DNA from: Methanobacterium alkalithermotolerans
GTDB taxonomy: Archaea > Methanobacteriota > Methanobacteria > Methanobacteriales > Methanobacteriaceae
Length of the DNA stretch: 64,000 bases
NCBI RefSeq assembly: GCF_018141185.1
Contig: NZ_CP058560.1
Location: 2,123,078 to 2,187,077, forward strand
Direction: 5' to 3'
Shown: one piece after another, positions 25,260-35,229 of the stretch
Layout: every line of letters begins with the position of its first letter
Numbering within the stretch: position 1 is the stretch's first letter
The notes under the pieces: model-generated
What the model was told of the DNA's origin: nothing
What the model saw: the letters and a program-made list of their open reading frames with translations, nothing else
Database searches by the model: none
Position numbers and translations under genes: made by a program

Positions 25260-27968
25260 ATGGCCACTCAAAGTGAAGCAGCACTGGAATCAAAACTAAT
25301 CAATAAACTGGCAGATGGGGGATATCAGCGGGTCCAAATAAATGATGAAACTGAATTAAAATCTAATTTCAAGGCCCAGCTGGAAAAATTTAACCATATC
25401 CAACTCACCGACAAAGAATTCAATCAGATATTGATTCACTTAGAAGGTGGGACCGTCTTTGATAAGGCCAAGAAGCTCCGGGATAGGTATGAGCTTAAAA
25501 GAGAATCCGGCCCGGTAAAATATATTAGTTTTTTAAATAAGAAGGATTGGTGTAAAAACATATTCCAGGTTACTAACCAGGTGACTTTGAGAAAAAAATA
25601 TGAAAACCGGTATGATGTCACCATCCTGATTAATGGCCTGCCTTTGGTGCAGATCGAACTAAAAAAAAGAGGAGTGGAACTAAAAAGGGCTTTTAATCAA
25701 ATAAATAGATACCATCGCCACTCTTTTAAGGGATTATTTAACTATGTGCAAATATTTGTCATAAGTAATGGTGTAAACACCAAATACTATGCCAATAATA
25801 AAGATTTAAGCTTCAAGTATTCTTTTTACTGGAAGGATAAGGATAATCATAATATCTCCAATCTGGATGAATTTGCCGATATTTTCCTGGAAAAATGCCA
25901 TTTATCTAAAATGATTGCCCGTTACATTGTTCTTAATGAAACGGATAAGGCCTTAATGGTTCTGCGAGCATATCAGTACTATGCCGTGGAGGCCATACTG
26001 GACAAGGCCCTCAATACTAAACAAAACGGGTATGTGTGGCATACCACCGGTAGTGGAAAGACTCTTACTTCTTTTAAAGTAAGCCAGATCCTGGAAGGGG
26101 AGGAGGGTGTTGATAAAATTATCTTTGTGGTGGATAGAAAGGACCTGGATTACCAGACCACCAAGGAATTTAACAGCTTCTGTGATGGGGCGGTGGATGG
26201 AACAGATAATACCAAATCACTCTTAAAACAGTTATCTGGATCTAATAAGTTAATCATAACTACTATTCAGAAGCTAACCCGGGCCGTGGATAGGCATGAT
26301 ATTAAATTAAAAGATGTTAAGGATAAGAAGATTATTTTAATGTTTGATGAGTGTCACCGTAGCCAGTTTGGGGAAATGCACAAGAAGATTACCGGGTTTT
26401 TCACCAATCTACAGTACTTCGGGTTTACCGGCACCCCTATTTTTGCAGTTAACTCCAATAAAAAAAGAACCACACGGGACATATTTGGGGAAAAGTTACA
26501 CACTTATGTGATTAAAGACGCTATACATGATCAAAATGTCCTGGGATTTTGCGTGGAATACCTGGGAACCTATAAAAATAAGGCCGTAATTGATATTGAA
26601 GTAGAAGATATTGACCGCAAAGAAGTAATGGAATCAGATCTGCGGCTGGAAAAAATAGTGGAGTACATAATCAATAATCACGATAAAAAGACCTATAATC
26701 GGGAATTCAATGCTATTTTTGCAGTTAGTTCCGTTAATGTACTCAAAAAATACTATGATCTATTTAAGAGTAAGGATCATGACTTGAAAATAGCCACCAT
26801 TTTCTCCTATGATGATAATGAAGAGATTAAGGGTGAAAAGCACTCCCGGGAGAAATTGGATGAATATATAAAAGATTATAATGAATTATTTGGAACCAAT
26901 TTTTCCACGGAAACCTTTGACCAGTACTATGTTGATGTGGCCAAAAGATCTAAAGACAAACAGATTGACATTTTAATCGTTGTTAACATGTTTTTAACTG
27001 GTTTTGATAATAAATTTTTAAATACTCTCTATGTTGATAAGAATTTGAAATATCACACCCTGGTACAGGCCTATTCCCGTACTAACCGTTTGTTAAATGA
27101 GAAGAAAAAGCAGGGGAATATTGTTTGTTTCCGCAACCTGAAAAAGTTCACTGATGATGCCATACGTCTTTATTCTGATGAAGACGCAGCAGAAGTAGTT
27201 TTAATGAAAACCTATGACGAATATGTAAAAGATTTTAATGAAGTCCTGGTGCAATTATTCGAATTAACTCCTGATGTTTATGATGTGGATGAATTACCCT
27301 CCGAAGTAGAAAAGAAGCTGTTTGTGCAGATTTTCCGGGAATTATTGCGATTAATCACCCGGCTATACATATTCACTGAATTTGATTTCGAAGATCTGGA
27401 TATACCGGAGCAGGCCTTTGAAGATTTTAAAAGTAAATACCTGGACATTTATGAAGAAGTGAATACTCCTACTGGTGTGGAAAAAACATCGGTACTGGAT
27501 GATATTGACTTTGAAATAGAACTCATAAGAAGAGACGATATTAATGTGACCTATATCTTAACCTTACTTAAAGAACTGGATTATAATAGCCCCTCCTTTG
27601 AAAAGGATAAGGAGTTCATAATAGGCACCATGGAAAAATCCCGTGAGCTCCGGAGTAAAGTACAACTCATAGAACAATTCATTGATAATAATATTCCTCA
27701 GATTGAAAATAAAGATCATATCGAGGAGAATTTTGAGATTTTCCTGGAAAAAGAAAAGGAAAAGGCCATTGACACGCTGATTAAAGAAGAGAAATTAAAT
27801 GATGATCTAGCCAGGGATATTATATCTGAATATGAATTTTCAGGCAAAATGCAAAATAATCTTATTAAAGAATCATTTTCAGATATAATGGGTTTAAAAG
27901 AAAGAAGATCCAAATTAAAAACTATTAAAGAGTACATTATGAATTTAGTGGATAAATTCAGCTGGTAA
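25260..27968 (+). CDS. hsdR: Type I restriction enzyme, R subunit (nuclease/translocase)
   Basis: The 902-residue protein has the expected order: N-terminal nuclease domain with VQIELKKRG (E-x-K near 131-133), then an SF2 motor with HTTGSGKT (about 260-267), DECHRSQFGEM (about 363), GFTGTPIF, and later VNMFLTGFDN and YSRTNR helicase motifs, and a C-terminal helical domain for binding the methylase core. It translocates DNA in an ATP-dependent way and cuts unmodified DNA. ATG 25260 follows TGGGGAGAATAG. Genes for M and S follow in order on the same strand, so the system looks complete and intact. Confidence 0.95.
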   Translation: MATQSEAALESKLINKLADGGYQRVQINDETELKSNFKAQLEKFNHIQLTDKEFNQILIHLEGGTVFDKAKKLRDRYELKRESGPVKYISFLNKKDWCKNIFQVTNQVTLRKKYENRYDVTILINGLPLVQIELKKRGVELKRAFNQINRYHRHSFKGLFNYVQIFVISNGVNTKYYANNKDLSFKYSFYWKDKDNHNISNLDEFADIFLEKCHLSKMIARYIVLNETDKALMVLRAYQYYAVEAILDKALNTKQNGYVWHTTGSGKTLTSFKVSQILEGEEGVDKIIFVVDRKDLDYQTTKEFNSFCDGAVDGTDNTKSLLKQLSGSNKLIITTIQKLTRAVDRHDIKLKDVKDKKIILMFDECHRSQFGEMHKKITGFFTNLQYFGFTGTPIFAVNSNKKRTTRDIFGEKLHTYVIKDAIHDQNVLGFCVEYLGTYKNKAVIDIEVEDIDRKEVMESDLRLEKIVEYIINNHDKKTYNREFNAIFAVSSVNVLKKYYDLFKSKDHDLKIATIFSYDDNEEIKGEKHSREKLDEYIKDYNELFGTNFSTETFDQYYVDVAKRSKDKQIDILIVVNMFLTGFDNKFLNTLYVDKNLKYHTLVQAYSRTNRLLNEKKKQGNIVCFRNLKKFTDDAIRLYSDEDAAEVVLMKTYDEYVKDFNEVLVQLFELTPDVYDVDELPSEVEKKLFVQIFRELLRLITRLYIFTEFDFEDLDIPEQAFEDFKSKYLDIYEEVNTPTGVEKTSVLDDIDFEIELIRRDDINVTYILTLLKELDYNSPSFEKDKEFIIGTMEKSRELRSKVQLIEQFIDNNIPQIENKDHIEENFEIFLEKEKEKAIDTLIKEEKLNDDLARDIISEYEFSGKMQNNLIKESFSDIMGLKERRSKLKTIKEYIMNLVDKFSW

Positions 27969-28002
27969 AACTTTAGATATTATTTATGGGGAGTTGTAGT
28001 CA

Positions 28003-29550
28003 TTGTCAGAATATCAAAATAAACTTGAAAGCAAATTATGGGCCATTGCCGATGAATTAAGAGGCAATATGGATGCCAATGAATTCAAAAACTATATCCT
28101 GGGGTTCATTTTTTACAAATACCTATCTGAAAAAATAGAACTCTACCTCAACCAGGAACTAAGAGAAGATGGAGTAACCTTTAAAGAGGCCTTCAAGGAT
28201 AAGGAGTTACGGGAAGAGATTGAGGCCGAGGCCCTGGAGAATCTGGGGTATTTTTTGGAACCCAAGTGTCTTTTCCAGAGCCTGGTGGCAGAAGCACTCA
28301 ATGGCCAGTTTATTATGGAGGACCTGGAAAGGGCCTTAAAGCGTATTGGTGATTCCGCCGCGGGCCATGAAAGTGAAGAAGATTTTGTCAATCTATTTGA
28401 TGATGTGGACTTACAATCCTCCAAGCTAGGTAGATCCGTGGAGGATAAAAATAAGCTTATTTCCAGGATTATTTTGCATTTGGCGGAGATTGATTTTAAG
28501 CTGGATGATCAGGAACAGGATATTTTAGGTGATGCCTATGAATATCTCATTGCTCAGTTTGCCTCCAGTGCCGGTAAAAAGGCCGGGGAGTTCTATACTC
28601 CTCAGCAGGTTTCCAAGATACTATCCCGTATCGTGACCCTGGGTAAAAGTAAGATTAAAAGCGTCTATGACCCTACCTGTGGGTCTGGTTCGCTGCTTTT
28701 GCGGGTGGCCCGTGAAGCTCGTGTATCTGATTTTTATGGTCAGGAATTAAATCAGACCACCTATAACCTGGCCCGGATGAATATGATCTTACATGATGTT
28801 AGTTTTAGTGATTTTGATATACAGCAGGGTGATTCCCTGGTAAATCCCCGTCACTTTGGTGATAAGTTTGAGGCTATAGTGGCCAATCCTCCTTTTTCTG
28901 CTCACTGGTCCTCAGATAAGAGCTTCCTTGATGATGAACGATTCAGTGCCTATGGTAAATTAGCCCCTAAATCCAAGGCGGATTTTGCTTTTGTGCAGCA
29001 CATGATTTATCACCTGGATGAAAACGGTACCATGGCCATAGTCTTACCCCATGGTGTATTATTCCGTGGTGCCGCCGAAGGCGTTATCCGGAAGTATCTG
29101 GTGGGGGAGAAGAATTATCTGGATGCGGTGATTGGTTTACCGGCCAATGTTTTCTATGGGACCAGTATTCCCACAGTGGTGCTGGTATTTAAAAAGTGCC
29201 GGGAAGATGATGCAGATGTGCTCTTTATTGATGCTTCTAAGTACTTTGAGAAGGTTAAAAATCAGAATCGTTTAAGGGAGGATGATGTGGATCGGATTAT
29301 TGATACCTATCGTGAAAGGGTTGAGGTGGATAAGTTTTCCCATAAGGCCACCTTGGAGGAGATCCAGGAGAATGATTATAATCTGAATATTCCTCGTTAC
29401 GTGGATACCTTTGAAGAGGAAGATCCGGTGGATCTGAATGCAGTGGTTAAGGAACTGGAATCCCTGGAAGAAGAGATTGAATTGGTTGATGCAGAGATTG
29501 AAAAATACTGTGCTGAGCTGGGTATTAAGGCCCCTGTTTTTAGGAGGTGA
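28003..29550 (+). CDS. hsdM: Type I restriction-modification, M subunit (N6-adenine methyltransferase)
   Basis: The 515-residue protein shows the N-terminal HsdM helical domain (LWAIADELRGNMDANEFK), the SAM-binding YDPTCGSGSLLLR (about 223-235) and the catalytic ANPPF (about 294-298). Together with HsdS it methylates adenine at the recognition site. The start is TTG 28003 after GGGGAG. The distance of 34 bases from hsdR and 6 to hsdS indicates one operon. Confidence 0.95.
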   Translation: MSEYQNKLESKLWAIADELRGNMDANEFKNYILGFIFYKYLSEKIELYLNQELREDGVTFKEAFKDKELREEIEAEALENLGYFLEPKCLFQSLVAEALNGQFIMEDLERALKRIGDSAAGHESEEDFVNLFDDVDLQSSKLGRSVEDKNKLISRIILHLAEIDFKLDDQEQDILGDAYEYLIAQFASSAGKKAGEFYTPQQVSKILSRIVTLGKSKIKSVYDPTCGSGSLLLRVAREARVSDFYGQELNQTTYNLARMNMILHDVSFSDFDIQQGDSLVNPRHFGDKFEAIVANPPFSAHWSSDKSFLDDERFSAYGKLAPKSKADFAFVQHMIYHLDENGTMAIVLPHGVLFRGAAEGVIRKYLVGEKNYLDAVIGLPANVFYGTSIPTVVLVFKKCREDDADVLFIDASKYFEKVKNQNRLREDDVDRIIDTYRERVEVDKFSHKATLEEIQENDYNLNIPRYVDTFEEEDPVDLNAVVKELESLEEEIELVDAEIEKYCAELGIKAPVFRR

Positions 29551-29556
29551 GGGGTT

Positions 29557-30759
29557 ATGAGTGTGCCTGAGTTGAGGTTTCCGGAGTTTGAGGGGGAATG
29601 GGATGAATTCAAACTTAAAGAAATATCTACTGAAATAAAAAGGACTTCTGAAAATGTAAATGAAGATGTTTTAACTATATCTGCTAGTGTAGGTTTTATT
29701 AGTCAAAAGGAAAGATGGAATAAAGTAATTGCGGGCAATAGTCTTAAAAAGTATGTTCTTCTTAAAAAAAATGAGTTTTCATATAATCGGGGTAACTCCA
29801 AATTATTCCCTTATGGTTGTATTTATAGATTAAAAAATCACGATTCTGCTTTAGTTCCTAATGTGTATCGTAGTTTTTCATTAAATGGTCAGAATCCTCT
29901 TTTCTTCGAACAATATTTTATTGGAGGATATATTGACAGACAACTTCGTAGGATAATTTCTTCTAGCGCAAGAATGGATGGCTTATTGAATATAAGCAAA
30001 TCTGATTTTTTTGATGTAAAAATTAAAGCTCCTAAAATTGACGAGCAGGCGAAAATTGGCTTTTTTTTAGCAAAAGTTGATGAAAAAATAGAGAAGTTAG
30101 AGAAAAAACTTGAGCTTTGGGAAGCTTATAAAAAAGGAATGATGCAGAAGATATTCAGTCAGGAATTACGGTTTAAAGATGAAAATGGGGAAGACTATCC
30201 TGACTGGGAAGAAAAGAAGTTAACTGAAACCGGAAAAATAGTTACTGGAAACACTCCTTCCACTAAAAATAAAGAATATTATCATGAGGGGACATATCTT
30301 TGGGTCACTCCGACGGATATAAGTTCTTCTAAATATATTAAATCAACTGAGAGAAAATTAAGCGATGCGGGAATTAAAAAAGCTAGGATTGTTTCAAAGA
30401 ATAGTGTTTTAATAACTTGTATTGCTAGTATAGGAAAAAATTGTATTATAACTGAAAATGGGAGTTTTAATCAACAGATTAATGCTATTACTCCTAAAAA
30501 AGAATTTTCACATGAATTTATGTATTATATTATCGATAAGAACTCTGAAAAACTCAAAAAATTCGCAGGTATTACAGCAACCCCGATATTAAATAAAAAA
30601 AGCTTTGAAAATATGAAATTTGAATTCCCCTGTCTTGATGAACAGATTAAGATTTCAAATAGTTTATCTTCCTTAGATAACAAATTAGGATATTTAAATG
30701 GAGAAATTCAAATAAATTATAACTTCAAAAAAGGATTATTGCAAAAAATGTTTTGTTAA
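29557..30759 (+). CDS. hsdS: Type I restriction-modification, S (specificity) subunit
   Basis: The 400-residue protein has two target recognition domains, each followed by a long coiled helix (DEKIEKLEKKLELWEAYKKGM near 175-195 and the matching C-terminal KLGYLNGEIQINYNFKKGLLQKM). Each half ends with the conserved linker (MMQKIFSQELRF, LLQKMFC). It dictates which sequence the complex recognises. ATG 29557 follows GAGGTGAGGGGTT. Intact length suggests the system is functional. Confidence 0.95.
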   Translation: MSVPELRFPEFEGEWDEFKLKEISTEIKRTSENVNEDVLTISASVGFISQKERWNKVIAGNSLKKYVLLKKNEFSYNRGNSKLFPYGCIYRLKNHDSALVPNVYRSFSLNGQNPLFFEQYFIGGYIDRQLRRIISSSARMDGLLNISKSDFFDVKIKAPKIDEQAKIGFFLAKVDEKIEKLEKKLELWEAYKKGMMQKIFSQELRFKDENGEDYPDWEEKKLTETGKIVTGNTPSTKNKEYYHEGTYLWVTPTDISSSKYIKSTERKLSDAGIKKARIVSKNSVLITCIASIGKNCIITENGSFNQQINAITPKKEFSHEFMYYIIDKNSEKLKKFAGITATPILNKKSFENMKFEFPCLDEQIKISNSLSSLDNKLGYLNGEIQINYNFKKGLLQKMFC

Positions 30760-30779
30760 GGTCTTTGTGGAGGTATCTA

Positions 30780-32780
30780 ATGTTAATATCCAAAATTTAT
30801 GTTGATAATTTTAGGAATTTAGTTGATTTTAAGATGACTTTAACAGATTTTGAGGTTATAGTGGGTGAAAATAATATTGGCAAAACTAATTTGCTTACTA
30901 TTTTAAATAAAATATTCTCAACAAAAAGAATTTACTTCGATGGAAATGATTTTAATAATCCTGAAATTCCAATAATTTTTGAAGCTACATTTATATTTTC
31001 TTCAATAGATGAAGAAGCAATTTTTTTTGATTTTGAGGGTATTAAAAACCCAGATACTAATGAAGTAAAACTGAGAGTAAAGGCAAACTGGAATGAAGAT
31101 GTTGGAAATGTTGATGTATCCATCTTGTTTATTAGAGAGGATCTACCAGATGAAGAAAAAGAATTAATGACGCCTTCATTACAATTTAGGAAACATATTT
31201 CGTGCCATTACATATCTGCTTCACGAGATCTACGCAAAGAAATGAATACTCGATCTGGTGCTATGTTTGAACTTTATAAGTCTTTTTTTCCTCAATCAAC
31301 TTTACCTTTACAAACGATAAAAACTAAGATATCAGAAAAAAACAAGGCCCTCGAGGAACTTGAAGTAAAAACTAAAATTTACTTAAAAAAAATTGAACAA
31401 AATTTAAATAATGATGAATGGGAAGATTTAGAGTTAAATATGGAAGATTTAAGTAAAGTTATTAATTCTAATTCAAGTAATGAGTTATTAAAACAAAAAT
31501 TCGGTGAACTTAAAACTTTAATGAAAAATTTTCATACAAGAACTGATTTAAAGGAGGAATTGGACGACTTCCATATCCGTATGAAAGATCTATATAAAAT
31601 TGAAACTGTTGAGAATGTTCTTAATTCATATACAGAGAATATTTTACCATTCGAACAAATAGATTTAAATCTAATCCCTATAAATGATGATGAATTTATA
31701 AAACAGCTAAATATTGAATTAGGAGGATATTCTATTTTTAAACAAGGGGAGGGATATCAAAATATAATAAATCTATTTATAAAATTGATAAAATTTTTTA
31801 ATTTAGCTAAATTAAATGAAGATGGCATTAAACTTTTCATAATAATTATAGAAGAACCTGAAAGCCATTTACACCCCCATTTACAGAGAAGTTTTATTAA
31901 ATCATTAAAAAAATTCCAAGAAAAGTTCACAGGTGAAGGAATCCAATTCCAATTTTTAATTTCGACCCACTCCCCTTTTGTGATAGAGTCTATTGAACTA
32001 GAAAATCTTAACTTAATTCGTAAAAAAGAGCAGAAACCACATTCTCTTAAAGTTAATAGAAAAGAATTCATTGAAAAAACATTAGATGAAATGGGAGTTC
32101 AGGAAAATAAAAAAAATAAAAAAAGAACACAAATAAACTATTATTTAGATGAAATATTCCTAAAAAATGCCGATATATTCTTTAGCGGATGTGTTATCAT
32201 TGTAGAAGGTCAAACGGAAGAAGGAGCAATACCCCTATTCAGTTCAAAAGTTATTGGGGGCTTTGATGAATATGGGATATCTATTTTAAATGCTCAAGGC
32301 GCTGCTACGATACATTATTATATTAGACTTTTTTCGAATTTAGATATTCCTTACGTATTAATTATTGATAAAGATCAAGAAAATGAATTCAAAGATGAGT
32401 ATAACGCATACTTCATAGGTAAAGACAAAAATCAGGCTTTTGAATGTGAAATTTTAAAGGAATGTCCTCTCGAAAAGATTTTAAAAGTTCTAGATTTGAA
32501 GGTGCCTGAAAAATTTAGCAGTCAAAAAGGTGATTTAATTAAGGAGTTTAGTTATCTAAGAAATCATCCCCTAAATTCCTTGAATGAAGTTTTAGAGCAT
32601 ATTAACGATTCTGATAGAAATAATTTAATTTATATAGTTAAAAAATGGATGAAGGGCGAAAAAGGTTATACATTTGGCAGGATGCTAGCTCAAAACCTCG
32701 ATGAAAACGAAATTCCTTCAAAGTTCATTGAAGCTATAGAAAAAGCAAAAACTTTATCTAAAGATTTGCATGGTGTTTAA
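30780..32780 (+). CDS. gajA: Gabija GajA-like OLD-family ATPase/nuclease
   Basis: From the ATG at 30780 (GGAGG eight bases upstream; a GTT/TTG-type earlier start at 30753 would overlap hsdS) the protein is 666 residues. It has an ABC-type ATPase domain with GENNIGKT (29-36), a long helical insert (~190-290), Walker B in IIIEEPESHLHP near 359, and a C-terminal TOPRIM nuclease with VIIVEGQTEE (E476) and IIDKDQE (D530, D532). GajA senses nucleotide depletion during phage infection and nicks DNA. It abuts a UvrD-like helicase gene, the defining Gabija pair. Confidence 0.85.
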   Translation: MLISKIYVDNFRNLVDFKMTLTDFEVIVGENNIGKTNLLTILNKIFSTKRIYFDGNDFNNPEIPIIFEATFIFSSIDEEAIFFDFEGIKNPDTNEVKLRVKANWNEDVGNVDVSILFIREDLPDEEKELMTPSLQFRKHISCHYISASRDLRKEMNTRSGAMFELYKSFFPQSTLPLQTIKTKISEKNKALEELEVKTKIYLKKIEQNLNNDEWEDLELNMEDLSKVINSNSSNELLKQKFGELKTLMKNFHTRTDLKEELDDFHIRMKDLYKIETVENVLNSYTENILPFEQIDLNLIPINDDEFIKQLNIELGGYSIFKQGEGYQNIINLFIKLIKFFNLAKLNEDGIKLFIIIIEEPESHLHPHLQRSFIKSLKKFQEKFTGEGIQFQFLISTHSPFVIESIELENLNLIRKKEQKPHSLKVNRKEFIEKTLDEMGVQENKKNKKRTQINYYLDEIFLKNADIFFSGCVIIVEGQTEEGAIPLFSSKVIGGFDEYGISILNAQGAATIHYYIRLFSNLDIPYVLIIDKDQENEFKDEYNAYFIGKDKNQAFECEILKECPLEKILKVLDLKVPEKFSSQKGDLIKEFSYLRNHPLNSLNEVLEHINDSDRNNLIYIVKKWMKGEKGYTFGRMLAQNLDENEIPSKFIEAIEKAKTLSKDLHGV

Positions 32781-34499
32781 ATGATTACTTTAGATGATGA
32801 TCAAAAAAAAGCCATATATTCTTCGAGAGAAAAATCTTTACTAGTTTTAGCACCCCCTGGAGCAGGAAAAACATTAGTAATGGCAAAGAGAATCGAATTT
32901 TTAATTAGAACAAAAGCTATCAGATCTCCCTATAAGATTTTGGGATTGACTTTTTCTAACTCTGCGGCGGACGAAATGAAAAAAAGAGTGATTAAAGAGG
33001 TTTCTGGATCAAAAGGACGTGTACATATAACTAACTTTCATTCTTTTGCTTATTCTGTTCTGAAAGCATATGGTAATCGAGCTATCATAAAAAGGAATTT
33101 TTCTGTTCTAGGAGAATTAGATTCAGAAGGTCTTATTATAGATAAACTTGGCATTTCAGGATCTTTTTCTTTGAGTAAGTATGATGAAAGAAGAAAAGCA
33201 GCCCAAAAAATGTTAGATCGTTATAAAATATGGAAAATTGAACGAATACTGAAATTAAATGGAGATTATTGTGATAAAAAGTTTGATAAGCATTTTGAAG
33301 CTGCTTTAAATGCGTTCAAAGACGAATTACGTAATATTAATGCATTAGACTTTGATCATATTCTTTATTACTCATATATATTACTAAAAAATAATGAAAA
33401 TATTCTAAATTATTACAGGTCTGTTTTTCAATATATTTTAGTTGATGAGTTTCAAGATACAAATCCCATACAATTCAAACTATTAGAACTATTAGCCAAT
33501 GGAATTGATTCTTCATTACCAAATCGCCCTGTTTTTATTTTGGCTGATCCTAACCAGGGAATTTATGAATTTCAGGGAGCAAATCCTAAAAATATCGAAG
33601 ATTTATTAAACACTTTCAATATTGAAAAAATTGAACTTAAAGGTGATCACAGATTTGGTTCAGATGGAATAAAAAAATTAATAGATGAAATATCCAATTT
33701 CATTGAAGAAAAAACATTATCATTATCACCCTCGCAAAGTGATAAGCCTGTTTACTGCATTTTTGATAATAAAAAAGATGAAGCACATTATATTCATGAA
33801 AAAATTAAAGAATTTAAAGATGATGTGAAACTTCATGAAATTGCCATTTTATCTCCACAAGGCTATAATTTAGACATTATAAAAAAACGATTGAATAAAG
33901 AAGAATACATTTTTTTACCTGATTTTAAAGGTATTGAAATAGAAAAAAAATATAAGTCATTATTTAATGAATTAAAAAAAACTGCTGGAATTAAAGGATG
34001 CTTAGAAGAAATCATAATAGATATAACCAAGAAAATCGGCATCGAAATTGATAATGATCTTTTGCAAATATTAATTAATATTGCCAGAAAATATGATAAT
34101 AAAGTCTCAATGATGTTACAGGACAAGATATTGCTTTTTTCAAATGAAGTTCTATTAGAAATTAATTGGGGAGATATTCTTAGAAAAGAGATTAAAAATA
34201 AGATATTTCTTTCAACAATCCACAGTGCTAAAGGATTAGAATTTCAAAAAGTAATTGTTTGCGGTATTGAAAGTGGCTCTTTGCCATTTTTCGTTTCTTG
34301 TAATAAATGTAATGAACATGGCTTAGATGAGAACTCTTGGATGGAGAGTTTAAAATTATTGAATGTGGGAGTTTCGCGTGCAAAGCTAGAATTACTTATC
34401 TCAAGTTCTAATTCAAGGCGCAGGTTTAAAACACACCCATCATGCGTCCTAAAACCATTCTATCGCCATTTAGAAATATTAAATACCACGCTTTTATGA
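32781..34499 (+). CDS. gajB: Gabija GajB-like UvrD/Rep-type helicase
   Basis: The 572-residue SF1A protein starts at ATG 32781 directly after the gajA stop. Motifs in order are APPGAGKT (24-31), LTFSNSAADEMKKR, VDEFQDTNPIQ (about 221), DPNQGIYEFQGA, DHRFG, TIHSAKGLEFQKVI and VGVSRAKLELL. It is slightly longer than the usual GajB (~500), with extra helical sequence around 340-470. In Gabija it acts with GajA as a complex that hydrolyses nucleotides and supports DNA cleavage. The pair lies immediately downstream of an intact type I system. Confidence 0.85.
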   Translation: MITLDDDQKKAIYSSREKSLLVLAPPGAGKTLVMAKRIEFLIRTKAIRSPYKILGLTFSNSAADEMKKRVIKEVSGSKGRVHITNFHSFAYSVLKAYGNRAIIKRNFSVLGELDSEGLIIDKLGISGSFSLSKYDERRKAAQKMLDRYKIWKIERILKLNGDYCDKKFDKHFEAALNAFKDELRNINALDFDHILYYSYILLKNNENILNYYRSVFQYILVDEFQDTNPIQFKLLELLANGIDSSLPNRPVFILADPNQGIYEFQGANPKNIEDLLNTFNIEKIELKGDHRFGSDGIKKLIDEISNFIEEKTLSLSPSQSDKPVYCIFDNKKDEAHYIHEKIKEFKDDVKLHEIAILSPQGYNLDIIKKRLNKEEYIFLPDFKGIEIEKKYKSLFNELKKTAGIKGCLEEIIIDITKKIGIEIDNDLLQILINIARKYDNKVSMMLQDKILLFSNEVLLEINWGDILRKEIKNKIFLSTIHSAKGLEFQKVIVCGIESGSLPFFVSCNKCNEHGLDENSWMESLKLLNVGVSRAKLELLISSSNSRRRFKTHPSCVLKPFYRHLEILNTTLL

Positions 34500-34587
34500 T
34501 TTTAGATTAACTAATGAAGAGATTTAAATTGTTAAAAGATTAGTGAAAAAAATTTAAAATTTTATCGATTTTATAAGAGGTAAATAT

Positions 34588-35202
34588 ATGCGTGATTATA
34601 ATTACTTTAAAAGAAGATATGAAAAAGTAGAAAATGAATTTATAGATTTAATTGAATATATTGAGATGAATGAAGATTTTGATCACTGCTGTTATAATAT
34701 TGGGTCGTCAAAAATTATGGATTTTTGTTTGAGTGTTTGTACCGAAATAGAAACTATGTTTGTACTAATGTTAGAATGTTCACGATTTGATACAGTTCCA
34801 GATATAGATCATAAAAGAAAGCATCAGAATATAGATGTTTATAGGGAAATAATTGTCCGAGAATATAATTTAACTGAATATGTATTAAATGTAAATTTTA
34901 TAAATGTAGATATCCGCCCATTCGAAAAATTTGATGAAGAGACCCCTACTTGGTTTAAAGATTATTCTAATTATAAACATTATAAGCTTGAATTAATAGA
35001 AAAATGGAATTTAAAATATGCACTATTCGCTTTAGGGTGTTTACGCTTATTAATATTAAATCATCCAGATCTTGATAATAGATCTGTTGATATTCGTGGA
35101 ATCCAGAACGGTAAAGTTTTTAACTTAAAAAATTCTCAACCACGATTTGTGCTAAATCTTTATGGCCCTGATAGTGGTGAAGGGATGATGGTTAAATTAT
35201 AA
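34588..35202 (+). CDS. HEPN-like helical protein at the end of the Gabija locus
   Basis: The 204-residue protein is helical. The segment PTWFKDYSNYKHYKLELIEKWN and the following LKYALFALGCLRLLIL match the layout of a HEPN-like family in which 'W-x2-Y-N-x-x-K-H' precedes two hydrophobic helices; here Y-S-N-Y-K-H is the equivalent. ATG follows AAGAGGTAAATAT. It is 88 bases after gajB on the same strand, so it may be an accessory gene of the defence cluster. Catalytic R-x4-6-H is not clearly present, so an RNase function is not claimed. Confidence 0.5.
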   Translation: MRDYNYFKRRYEKVENEFIDLIEYIEMNEDFDHCCYNIGSSKIMDFCLSVCTEIETMFVLMLECSRFDTVPDIDHKRKHQNIDVYREIIVREYNLTEYVLNVNFINVDIRPFEKFDEETPTWFKDYSNYKHYKLELIEKWNLKYALFALGCLRLLILNHPDLDNRSVDIRGIQNGKVFNLKNSQPRFVLNLYGPDSGEGMMVKL

Positions 35203-35229
35203 TTGAAAATTATTATTTTTAAATATTTT

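Noticed and set aside
25001..25276. 91-residue ORF before hsdR
   Set aside because: It spans the repeat-hairpin block, has no ribosome site and ends within hsdR; its apparent RRQTSA repeat comes from the DNA repeat.
30753..30779. Earlier start for the GajA-like protein
   Set aside because: It would overlap hsdS and lacks a ribosome site, whereas GGAGG stands just before ATG 30780, and the conserved ATPase strand begins there.
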